From NCBI GenBank assembly GCA_030549495.1, contig JAUIRK010000969.1, forward strand, positions 186,001-250,000: a DNA stretch of 64,000 nt, given 5' to 3'. The position numbers and the translations under genes are program-made. Positions within the stretch are counted from its first letter, which is position 1. Each line of letters starts with the position of its first letter. The notes beneath the pieces were generated by a model, which did not search any database, was not told the origin of the DNA, and saw only the letters and a program-made list of their open reading frames with translations. The DNA comes from Nectonema munidae (Eukaryota > Nematomorpha > Nectonematoida > Nectonematidae). This document shows positions 1 to 9,599 of the stretch, piece by piece.

Positions 1-658
1 TTCTTAATGGCATGAACTTTGGATAACTCATGATAGTTATGTCTCAGAAACTTTGATATAACAGGCATACATGACAACTCTGCCCCTTGCTCCCCTACTG
101 GCTAGGCCCCTGAATAAACGTAAATAATATATAAAACTTAATGAATATTATATAACTAATTGTAATAAAATAGTAAAGGAGAGTTTATACTTTATAAATA
201 ACGTTAACCCGAACAGGAAAGGTACATAAAAGTTGAGAAAAGAAATGATGGGTTCAGAAGTAGGAAAATATCATAGGTTTGCACCATTTTTCATTAAAAA
301 ATATTAAAACACTGAAAAATCATAAATTATTTTGTTTTTTCCTAACTGTATTAAACATACAAACAGCTCTTTTGTCATGAAGGATGCTATTGGTGGTAAG
401 TCAGCAAAGATAAGATGTGAGATTTTTTAGAATAACCACATAAAAGTAAACATGAGAAATGTTTTTAGCATTAAAAGGTTTTTATAGACAGATGGCTTGT
501 AAATAGCTCCTTATTGAAACTAAGTTCCAAGGAAAAAAACCCTTAATTAAAAAATTATTCTGATAGCTTTGGACAACGTCTTTTTTATTTATTGTTTAAC
601 AATGAATCCTAATATTATTAATATTTCGAATTTTTTGTCAAATATGCAAGAAATTGTC
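1..658. other. No gene seen; probable SVOP intron sequence
   Basis: AT-rich sequence with no coding-like stretch on either strand. The SVOP-like gene on the minus strand must continue to the left, because its third exon ends at a GT donor at 2548-2547. I looked here for the next exon (an MFS segment with a WG..SD.YGR-type motif) and did not find it, so this is most likely intron. Confidence 0.4.
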
Positions 659-662
659 TTAA

Positions 663-2456
663 CCCTTAAATGCATAAAATGGGTCCCAGAAGACCCATAA
701 GTCATGTTTTATCATATTCTACACAAAATACAAAACTTCAATGAAACAAATTTTTGTTAATTGTCATCTAACTAAAGGTTTTCATGTGTTAATATTTTTT
801 TTAGAAAAAAATTTGCTAGAAAAAATTAGAACAAAAATAGAATATAATCAGAAAGGTCCTTTGGGACCCATTTTATGAAAATATATGTTTTTAAGAAAAT
901 ATAAGATAAAGAACGCATTTGTAACGTCAGAGTTTATACAACATATACTGAGATAAAATCAATAAATAATAAATCATTTTTCAACTCAATGAAGATTCAT
1001 TTGCATTGTTTTTTTTTCTTCAAATTTTTAGCTGCATTTTGAACACATTGACTTTCTTTTTACTGCAAAACGGACACTTTACTAAAAGATAATTCAAGCA
1101 CAGATGGTTCATCGTATTTGTCTGATACAGAAATTGATATGGAATGTGTAGAAGATGATCCAGTGAATACAATTGTTCAAAACAATTTTTCCTTACCTTT
1201 TGAACAGCCGACTACAAAGTTTACATGAAAATCTGAAAAAGAACGGGTTTCAAAAGCACGTCCAAAAAAAGGACACAATTATCAAACATTTTTTTCTTTG
1301 AAATGGGGTACAAAAATACACATAGATGATCCTCTTCAATCATCCAGGTTGTTTTTTTAAAGAAAAGATAATTTCTGAGATTTTATTATCAACTAATAAG
1401 CATACCGAAATAAAAAACAAAGACTGGAAAAGAATAGACCAAGCTGAAATACTTGCCTTTATAGGATTACTTTATCTTCTTGGTGTATGTAAATGTAACC
1501 GTGAAAGTATTTGAAATTTATGGAGTGAAGGACCTTTTGGCAGTCCAATTTTCAAAGCTACAATGTCAATAAATAGATTTAAATCTATTCTTGCGAACTT
1601 AAGATTCTCTCATGAACTCTGCATTTATGAGCAATTGACCCATTCCGTGAACGTTGTTCATATCGCAGTATTTACCATCTAAACTTGACAAGTATGGAAT
1701 GAAACTGTTACTTTTGGTTGATTATAATACTGGCTATATATGCAATGAACTGCCTTACGTTGGAAAAGAGAATGCAGTTCAAACAAAAAAGCCTGTCAAC
1801 AAAGTAGTATGCAAACTATCTCAAAGGGGCCTGTTGACTCCGTAGATCAATTATGCCATTTTTATAGTGTCCAACATAGAACAAAAAGATGGCCTTTGGC
1901 TTATTTTATGAATCTCTTGAATTTAGCAGGTATCAACTCTTTTGTATACTTTATAAGTAAAAACAAAGAATGGAATATAAAATGCAGCCATAGAAGAATA
2001 TTTTTGCAGGAATTAGGCATGATTCTAATAAAACCGTTGATAGAAATGAGAACTATATCTTTGGTTGGACTGTCGAGGAATATCCAAGACTCAATTCAAA
2101 TTTGTGGAATAAACATAAAAAATAATTCTAAAAAAAACATGTGAAAGTAAATCAAAAAGAAAAAGATGTTATATGTGTACCAAAGATCAAAAGTCTTCAA
2201 GAGTGTGTAAAAAATGTTCAAATGTGGTTTGTGCAAAGCATTCCAAAAAAAATGAGCAATTTTCATGTTTCCCCAAGTGTAAATAAATATTTTTTTAGAT
2301 TTTTATTTTGAAATAAAAAATTTTAATATTCATTTTCAACATTTAATCAGTAATGGTGAACAAATTATAGTGATTAGACATAAAAAAAAAATATATGGGT
2401 CCCAAAAGACCCATTTTATGTAATAAAGAAAGTCAAATATTTCATGCATTTGAGGG
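663..2456 (+). mobile_element. piggyBac-type DNA transposon with both ends
   Basis: The left end reads TTAA then CCCTTAAATGCAT, and the right end reads ATGCATTTGAGGG then TTAG, so the 13-bp terminal repeats match at 12 of 13 positions. The target TTAA (659-662) is intact on the left and mutated to TTAG (2457-2460) on the right. Each end carries an internal palindrome, ATGGGTC-6nt-GACCCAT, at 679-698 and 2395-2414. A related GGTCC/GGACC hairpin lies at 856-869. This 16-nt versus about 42-nt spacing follows the known asymmetric layout of piggyBac ends. The element lies in a SVOP intron. It encloses a broken transposase and is about 1.8 kb. Confidence 0.85.
1090..2286 (+). pseudogene. Broken piggyBac transposase (DDE_Tnp_1_7 family)
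   Basis: Pieces of a piggyBac transposase follow one another in the right order but in shifting frames with stops. An acidic Asp/Ser-rich N-terminus lies near 1095-1190. The N-terminal domain (IDQAEILAFIGLLYLLGV type) lies at 1326-1514. A core fragment with SKLDKYGMKLLLLVD is at 1675-1720. A later piece with PVDSVDQL...RTKRWPLAYFMNLLN is at 1829-1925. A C-terminal cysteine-rich zinc finger (CYMC..C..C....H) ends at a TAA at 2284-2286. A large part of the catalytic domain is missing between about 1600 and 1660. The protein cannot be functional. Confidence 0.85.
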
Positions 2457-2548
2457 TTAGGGGTGGAATTTTTAAATGGGACTTACTATAAAGGGTTCTA
2501 GAAGAATTCTAGTTTATTAAAGTTTTTATATATTAAGAATAAGTATAC

Positions 2549-5500
2549 TGTTGTGATAGAAGCTCTTTGTGAAGAAGAGATACCCCAATAGCAATGTAAA
2601 GCTGGAGATAAAATACTTAGAATCATCATTTCCATTGCATCTGACATCTAAAAAAAATTATAAAAAATAATATACATTTTAATTACAAAGAAGTTTATTA
2701 TCACGATAAGCATAGAAAAACTAAACTAAATGAGTATTAAGACACCATATGTTTTGGAATAATAAAAAAAAGGATGCATCAGTTTTCTGCAACTTGATGT
2801 TTAAAAGGCCATATGACTGCTAAATGATCAATCAAGTTAGACACTGATTTGAATTATACATGGTTTTATATGTAATAAAAATATTAAAATATATAACAAT
2901 TAAAAAAAATTACAAAAAATTAAATGAATATATTCAAAGGCTACATACATAATATGAAGTACTACAATTGGATATGTATAATGATATAAAGTGTTCAATT
3001 ATATTTTTTATCAGAATTGAAAAAGGAGCATTAAAGATATCAAAACTTTGGAAATACTTATTCCACATTTTACAGGCTCTATACCTCAAAGAGTCTTTAA
3101 ACTTTCTGTTATTATGATGGGGAATGACTGTCTGATTTAAAGACCTTAGCTAATAATAGCATGATGAAGATTTATCAAACACTTGAGGTAGGTAGTTGTT
3201 GAAATAACTCCATAGGAATTTTAGCATTTGCATTTCATAGATGTCATTAAATCTGAGGAGGTTGTTACTTTGAAAGAGGGATGAAGTATGAGTTAAAACT
3301 TTTTTGTGGAAAACAATTCTTATCGCTTTTTTTGAAACTTTAAAATTATGTTCGGCTTGTAATATCCCCAGTTGATGCTATAGTATAAGTGAGGAAGGAA
3401 TAAACTTTTGTATACTAGAAGCTTGAATTCTGTAGTGAATATATTTCTTGATAACTTTAGGATGGAAATGACATGATTTAATCGTAGTGAAACTTGGGCA
3501 ATGTCACTGTCCCACTGCAATTTATTGTTAATAACAAGGCCTAAGTAATTAAAGCTATCTATCAGCTGAAAATTGACACTAAGTGCCTATTTCGTGAAAA
3601 AAGAATGCTTTTGATTTTGACTTATTGATACTAAGCCTATTCAAAAAACACCAATTTTCTGGGTTATTCAAACAGGCATCAATATACTGATTATGATCAG
3701 TAAAATTTGTAATAGTATGCCTGTTGAGTCTTAGTATCAAGGCAAAGTCGTCTTCATAAATCAGATGGTTGACAGTAGGATTAACGTTGTGTACATCATT
3801 AATATATATTAGGAAAAAAGAGGTTCTAATATGGAACATTGCAAAACATCAGCTTCAAGTTTAGACTCGTTTGATAAAGTATCATCTATTGAAACTCTTT
3901 TTTTTCTACCAGAAAAATAGACATACTAATGAATTGTTACTAAAGTGTTCACTAAATGCATTTGCAATATTAAATTTATCATATAATATTCCATTTACTT
4001 TCAAAGGTCCTTTAAATTGACTATCACGCTTAATTATAGAATTAATTATTTTCCATGTTTCTTTTGAAGAAGCACAATTTCTAAAGCATTTTAAGTAATA
4101 ATCATGTTTTGTTTTTCTAATCAAATTTTTTATACTATTCCTTAACTGTTTTCTTAGAGGCATGAGCATTTCAGGGGCGCACATCCGGGGGCGTGTTTTC
4201 AGGGGGTCGAAAATGACCTTCGCCCCACCCCCAATAATTTTCCATAAGTAAGAGTTGCTGCTTGTTCATAAAACATGTATGATGATCGCATTATAGAATG
4301 TAATCATCATTCGAATACATGATAATGTAAGATAAGAGAATAAAAGAAGGAATGTAGACTTTCGAAGCAATCAAACATCATGCCAAGCTGCTCTGAAATT
4401 CCTATCAAACATATTTTACAGACGATGCGTGAGATAATAATAAATCCATTGTTTCAATATTCACACAAGTAAGCAATGTTTATCACAGTGTCTCTCCTTG
4501 TAGAATTTTTGAGCAAACACATGTTGATGATCCACTAGATTTTCTCATCTTTTGTCACAGTGATTCTATTTCTCTTTCTGTCTCCTCTGTTTTTCTCTTC
4601 AGCTTTCTCTGCTAAAACTCAATCATTCATTCAAGCTCTCTTCTTTCACTCAAGCCCTCTTCTCTTGTTTAAGCTCTCCTATATCATTCAGCTCTCTTCT
4701 CTCCAGTGACGTAGCTAGGCTGGGCATGAGGGGCCGTGCCCCTCATCCTATGTACCTCATGGTTCCCACATGCATCCTATGCGATATAAGTTTTCGAAAA
4801 TTTCTCCAATGAAAGGATCAAGAAAATATAAATTATGTTGCTCAAGTTTTTTATTTTTAAATTAAGTCCTAACCCCCCCCCCCCCCCCCCCCCCCGCCTA
4901 TCAACTTTTTTCTGGCTACACCACTGCTTCTGTCTAATTTGCATTTAGAGTTAAATTAAAATAGTTTTCAATCGTTACAATTTTATATCAATAAATATTG
5001 TTAGACTGGAGCTAAGATTTTTTTTCAACAAATGTCATTTGATCTTTATCACTACGTTTGTTACATTTGAAAACTTTAATTTTTTCAAGTCGACATTTTT
5101 TTCAATTTTTATTTGGGAATGAATATTTTAACTAGCTATTCAGTTTAAAGGCAAGAATATTCCATTTGCTTAATATTTGAGGAGAGATATTTTATAATGT
5201 TCGATTGTTAAATTTTATAAGTAACACTGTACATAATTAATTAAATCATTTTTTAAGAAAATTTGTTGAAATATAATATCGAAACAAAATGTTTCAGTTG
5301 CTAAAAATGTACTTAATCTATTTATAACAGCTGTCAGAATTTTATTTGTGAACAAAAATATTAAAAAAAACGCAATGATTTTCTATATATAGTGGAAGGA
5401 ATAAAAAAATTATCTAGAAGAGAGTTTTTATTATAGGTATAAGAAGTGATTGCTGGCTTGTATTGGTTAGAAATAAAAACATTGAAAAAGTTCTTTACAC

Positions 5501-5878
5501 AGATTATCAAAATTCAATAAATTGTAATTAAAATCCCCAACAAAAATTTTATTATAAATACATTATGAGAAGACATTAAAAAAGTAAGGATATATTAATA
5601 AAAATAATTATTACCCATGCTAATCCTGTTAAAATAGAGAGTTTTATTTGAAACTTTCCAAAACCAAGAGCGTCAATTGCTTCTTCGAGTGTATAAAATG
5701 ATTCTAGAAAAATGGGTCAAAATAAATAAACATTAAAACTTATTGAATTATTACCTATTTCATGCTGATTTTGGAATTTATCATAATTTGAGTCTTTACG
5801 TTTATCTTTATAATCATTTAAGGATAAGTTTTCATAGTTTTTATTTAATTTTAAAAAACCTTTAATAAATTCTAACAT
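2549..5878 (-). CDS. SVOP: SVOP-like MFS transporter, first three coding exons (gene continues off the left edge)
   Basis: Three exons on the minus strand join in frame. Exon 1, 5878-5755 (ATG at 5878, 41 codons plus one base), encodes a hydrophilic cytosolic N-terminus. A 51-base intron (GTAATA...CTAG) follows. Exon 2, 5703-5615, holds [19 protein letters not shown] then ILTGLAW and ends in phase 0 before GTAATA. Exon 3, 2647-2549, follows a TTTTTTTAG acceptor and reads [19 protein letters not shown], then a luminal loop, ending before GTATAC. The block from GFGKFQ to SILSPALHC is the first transmembrane helix region that marks SVOP (synaptic vesicle 2-related protein), an orphan 12-TM transporter of the major facilitator superfamily. 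Intron 2 is about 3 kb and is filled by a LINE and a composite repeat. SVOPL or another SV2-family member is possible but fits less well. About 104 codons are seen; the remaining helices lie outside the window. Confidence 0.8.
2934..4170 (-). pseudogene. 5'-truncated jockey-like LINE, ORF2 remnants
   Basis: Three minus-strand segments belong to one non-LTR reverse transcriptase. The linker before the RT domain (4170-3910) has [20 protein letters not shown] and ETWKIINSI. The RT palm (3839-3579) has FLIYINDV followed by a YEDD variant of the catalytic YADD. The thumb and C-terminus run from 3520 through about 3060 ([11 protein letters not shown] near 3085) to a TGA at 2936-2934. Frames shift and stops occur. 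The endonuclease domain is absent, since the 5' end stops at a composite repeat that begins at 4172. It lies inside intron 2 of the SVOP-like gene, antisense to nothing and in the same direction as that gene. Confidence 0.8.
4172..5395 (+). mobile_element. Composite repeat, copy A
   Basis: It starts with CAGGGGCGCACATCC, followed by a G-rich stretch. Nearly the same sequence recurs in reverse at 18960-20148 (copy B) and 36430-37239 (copy D), and in part at 21010-21458 (copy C). It carries a smaller MITE at 4704-4926. The terminal CAGGGG motif suggests a hAT-type non-autonomous element. The right boundary is set by where similarity to copies B and D stops and is approximate. No protein was recognised. 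Confidence 0.7.
4704..4926 (+). mobile_element. hAT-type MITE inserted in composite repeat
   Basis: Ends are CAGTGACGTAGCTAGG and TGGCTACACCACTG (CAGTG...CACTG, hAT style). The flanking 8-mers CTTCTCTC and CTTCTGTC match at 7 of 8 positions and are the target duplication. It contains a run of more than 20 C at about 4870-4895. A reverse copy sits at 19445-19651, a left-truncated copy ends at 21194, and the empty site is preserved at 37096-37103. Confidence 0.8.
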
Positions 5879-5879
5879 T

Positions 5880-6479
5880 GAAATTATTTAAATTTATTAA
5901 AGGCTTAGGTTGAATGGATGAAAAAAATAAATTTAAAAAAAGTGACTAATTTTTTTTGAACTTGAAAATAAACGTTTGATTGAACAGCGCACAAATTTAT
6001 TACTATAGAATAATTAATTGATATATTGATTCCAAGTTAACTCAGCTAAAAGATTAAGAATAAACTTCCTTCTTTGAAATGATTAAGTATACGGAGAAAA
6101 CAATAGGAATTATTAAATATTTAGTTTCTAAAACGATAAAAATAAATTAGAAAACACTGTTTATTTGCTTGCTTATTTGTATGCTATAACACAGCTTATA
6201 AGTTGCAAAGAGCTAAAACAAAGAAATGGTTTAAAAATTCACTCAAAACATATTATGGATACTTTGTCTACAATACTAATAATAATAATAATAACAGCAA
6301 TAAATAGAAAAAAAGATAAAAAGCTAGTATTATGACAAAAGAAATACGCGTGAAAATAGTGAAAACAGCACTATATCTCATAAAATGGCAGAATATTTTT
6401 CATTTTTTCTAGAATTTTCTTTTTTCAAATTATTGTAATTTTCAAGTTTTATTACTTTTTCTATCCTAAAATTATCACT
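5880..6479. other. No gene seen
   Basis: AT-rich upstream region of the SVOP-like gene. It probably includes the 5' untranslated region and promoter, but no clear element could be picked out. Confidence 0.3.
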
Positions 6480-7190
6480 TTTTTACAGATTCACAAAACA
6501 TCATCAAAAACGTAAGCCTCAAACACAACATCCCATTCTTGACATATACCCTTGTTTCTTAACTCACCTATTTATCAAATTACTTTGAAATACACCTCTA
6601 CTGGTACCCAGCTCACTCAAACATTCTAGAAAACACTTATCTAGATAAGCTAGCTAAATACCTACCTCCAAATACTCCTTACATCCCGGTTACCTTATTT
6701 CCCTAAAAACCTATACCCCTCTACTTAGATCTAAGACGCAATACCTTAGACAAGAACTCATCCAATCCTCACCTTCCATTTTCTATCCAGCTCTAATCAA
6801 TCCAAACCGAATTCTGGAAATTTGGTGAAAAATGAAATTCTTCCCACCACGACCGCTAATCAGACTCCTATTTCTACCAAAAAAAAATCACCAAGCAATC
6901 TTCGTAGATTCAATTGCAATCAACACGAGACACCTCATCATCTTCTACTTTCATGCTCCCACTACAACTACGCAAGAACTTCACTTCTTTCACTATCCGT
7001 CAAAATTCTCAATCGCCCAAAATCTAATTTTTATGAACTACTTTCATATCCGAACCTCCTCAATGCTCTCAACTCTCTCATTATTTTCATAGAATCATAC
7101 TTGCAATCTTCGAACCCAGAGACTTCTCACATTAAAAAAGCAATAAAAAGAAAATCTACAAAAATAACTACACTATTTTCTTTTATTTAG
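6480..7190 (+). pseudogene. C-terminal fragment of an R1-like LINE (RNase H end and zinc knuckle)
   Basis: Near 6585-6680 one frame reads HLYWYPAHSNILEN then LDKLAKYLP, which is the end of a LINE RNase H domain (W.PaH.n..eN...D.LA). From 6822, another frame carries C..HETPHHLLLSC, the CCHC-type finger at the C-terminus of R1/I-group LINEs, and ends at TAG at 7188-7190. The sense strand is rich in C and A, as in the related antisense copy at 9600-12436. Frameshifts separate the pieces and the upstream RT is absent. Confidence 0.7.
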
Positions 7191-8261
7191 GCCTATATTC
7201 TTTAAGCCCTATTTCAGGCTGGCAATTTTTGAGCAATTTTTGGGGGAGGGGGGGGGGGGGGGTTATTTTCAAGTACGCTAAATTGATTGATGGGATTAAT
7301 TTTTTTATGAAATGTCAAAAAAGAAAAATTATATCTACATCATGAAACATTTCTAAACTTTTCCCATCTTTCATCCCTCGTTAACTCGTTAATGGATCAT
7401 CAAAACATTGCATCTATGAATTGGAATCAATATTTGAATTTTTGAAAACTATTTTTAAATTACTGTTAATTTTTTTATAAGCTGTTATTTATTTATAATT
7501 TTTTATAAAAATTATCGTAAAAAAGACTCGCTTCAATAATTTTTTGGATGTGCGTTCCTGGTTTATACAGGTAAAAATAACGCGAATAAAGTATATTCAT
7601 AACGTGGCTGGCTATTCTCACTAATGTTTCGTTACAAAATTCTTCACCTCCAAATAAAACTTGTAAAATCTGTCCCAAATTGATAAGACAAACTTTTCAT
7701 TTGAGACAAAGCGTACGGAATAGGCATTATATACTAGAATATTGCAAAAATAGCATTTTGGGTGAATGACCTGGTGATAATTTTACCGCCTTTAGATTTA
7801 GTTTCTCACAAAAAAATGACTTTCATCTCATCTTTAAAATAAAAATATTATACACTTTTGTTTTCAAAGCCATTAATTCCACTCTCTATGTTTTGAGCAA
7901 TTGTTGATGAAAAAAAGTTCACTTTATAAATATTCAAACTTCACAAAAATTTTTCTTAATTTTTTTAAATGAACAATGAAATATAAATATAAAAAGTCTC
8001 TAAGTATCACGAAAAACACATGAGGTCATCAAACATATTTTTCAAAAAAAGCGTTAAAAGCCATCTACTAACTTAAATACTACTGCCAAAAATCTAGCTT
8101 TCTAGACTTCAAACTCTCTCAACAACTAACGAATTTTTCAAATGCCCCTCACTCTTAATAAATTTGCAAGCTTCAACTTTATAGCTTTTCATGTATTTCG
8201 CAAGCATATGGAAAAGTCCGATAGTAGTTAGATATTTCTTCCTACCTACCTATCCTAAAAC
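7191..8261. other. Mostly unassigned; G homopolymer and one orphan minus-strand reading frame
   Basis: A G run (about 7240-7262) marks a repeat edge. On the minus strand, 7690-7496 reads as about 65 protein-like codons (GEEFCNETLVRIASHVMN) ending in TAA. I recognise no family. There is no convincing start codon and the candidate splice acceptor upstream has no pyrimidine tract, so I do not call a gene. Confidence 0.25.
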
Positions 8262-8345
8262 TATCTATGAGCCTCAATGGTTGTTAGGGTGTACCTCTTA
8301 ACTTAACAGTTGAAGGTCAGGGGTTCGTTTCCCAAGGCTTTTAAC
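8262..8345 (+). repeat. tRNA-derived SINE-like sequence
   Basis: An A-box-like TGGTTGTTAGGGTG is followed about 35 bases later by a B-box-like GGGTTCGTTTCCC. This is the internal RNA polymerase III promoter pattern of tRNA-derived SINEs. A clean cloverleaf was not seen. Confidence 0.45.
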
Positions 8346-8399
8346 TCTTAAAAACAAAATCACAAAATTATGATTAACCATCTCAAGCATAATGCGAGC

Positions 8400-9285
8400 A
8401 TATAGCCTTACGGTTGAAAGTGATTTGATATCTCTAACCAAGCAAACAATCCAAAAACTATCCAAAATGTCACACTTTGAATGTTGTTTCACTTGCAACG
8501 CGAATGGTAGAAATAAGATTTTTGCACTTTTTGTCATAAATATTTGTCGATGCAACAGGCCAATTATTTTTTCTCTAAATCTTTTCATTGTACTGCATGC
8601 TGCATGAATATTTGGGGTTTTAGTTATGATTTCTATTTAGAAAGGTTTCAATCTTTTACTACTATTTTATTAAAACTTAAAAATTTTGTTTTATGTGAAA
8701 TGTTGTTATTAAGAAAAGAGGTTTTTGTGTTTGAGTTACCTTCCTTTTATAATAATTGTATTGATTTTAACTCTTTATTTATTTCGAAAGATTATAATAT
8801 AGATGAATCTTTAGTGCCTTTGAAGACAGTAATTGTAATTGCTTATTCAACTCTGTATCAATTGCTCTTTTTAATGAACATTTTGCTAATAAACTTCGTG
8901 TACTAAATTCTATTGAATTAATTTATAATTCCAGTTTTTATTATAATATTGATTATGAGAGGGTATGTTGATTCGATGATTCTAAAAACGTTTTTGTACA
9001 TTTTTCTTGATCCAATGTTTTACTATACATTCCCTTTCTTCTGTTTTGTGTACCCCTATTATGCTTATTGTTCCTCCATATAACTCTTCTGATGATCTAG
9101 CACATTTATTTTTAAATAAGATATTGTTTCCAATTAATTTTAATTTTATAAAAAATTCGTTTGTTTCGGATAATATCAAAATTTTATTTACATGTGCCAA
9201 TTACCAATCTAGCCATGTAAAGCTAGCTGACCACTTTTTCCTTTTGGTACAAAAAAGAATTTTTATGCACAATGAAAACCATTAA
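8400..9285 (+). pseudogene. Decayed OTU-like / Vertnin-like domain protein
   Basis: From about 8830 one frame reads NCLFNSVSIALF then LRVLNSIELIYNSSFYY, resembling the D.NCLF..VS catalytic-Cys block of OTU-type domains as found in Vertnin-like, often transposon-borne, arthropod proteins. Downstream, 9007-9260 gives SLSSVLCTPIMLIVPPYN and later DHFFLLV, matching the later conserved blocks in the same order. The upstream stretch 8544-8820 could be its N-terminal part. Frames change near 8820 and 8970 and internal stops exist. OTU proteins are usually deubiquitinases; activity here is not expected. Confidence 0.45.
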
Positions 9286-9599
9286 TGAGTGATTAAGATT
9301 CGTTGAGTGATTGCTCATATGATCAATCTTCAAAGATTTACTTCCTTCAACTCCTCCATAAAGTTCTCTATTATTTGTAAATGATAACAATATTTTTTTG
9401 AATAGTTTTTTAAATGATCATGCTTATACTTCAAAGTTTTCTACTGATAAAAATAGATTCTCCTTTCAAAAAAATTTTAAATTTTTTAACAATGAAAAAT
9501 TGGCTTGAATTTGTAATTAGTTTTGTAAATTTTTTGACGAAGTTCCGGAGGGGGGTGGTGTTCAACCTTTCGGTGAGCGATTCCGGTAGCGAGGTTGGT

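Noticed and set aside
7496-7690. Orphan minus-strand frame of about 65 codons
   Set aside because: No start codon, weak acceptor and no recognised family; noted only within the regional entry.
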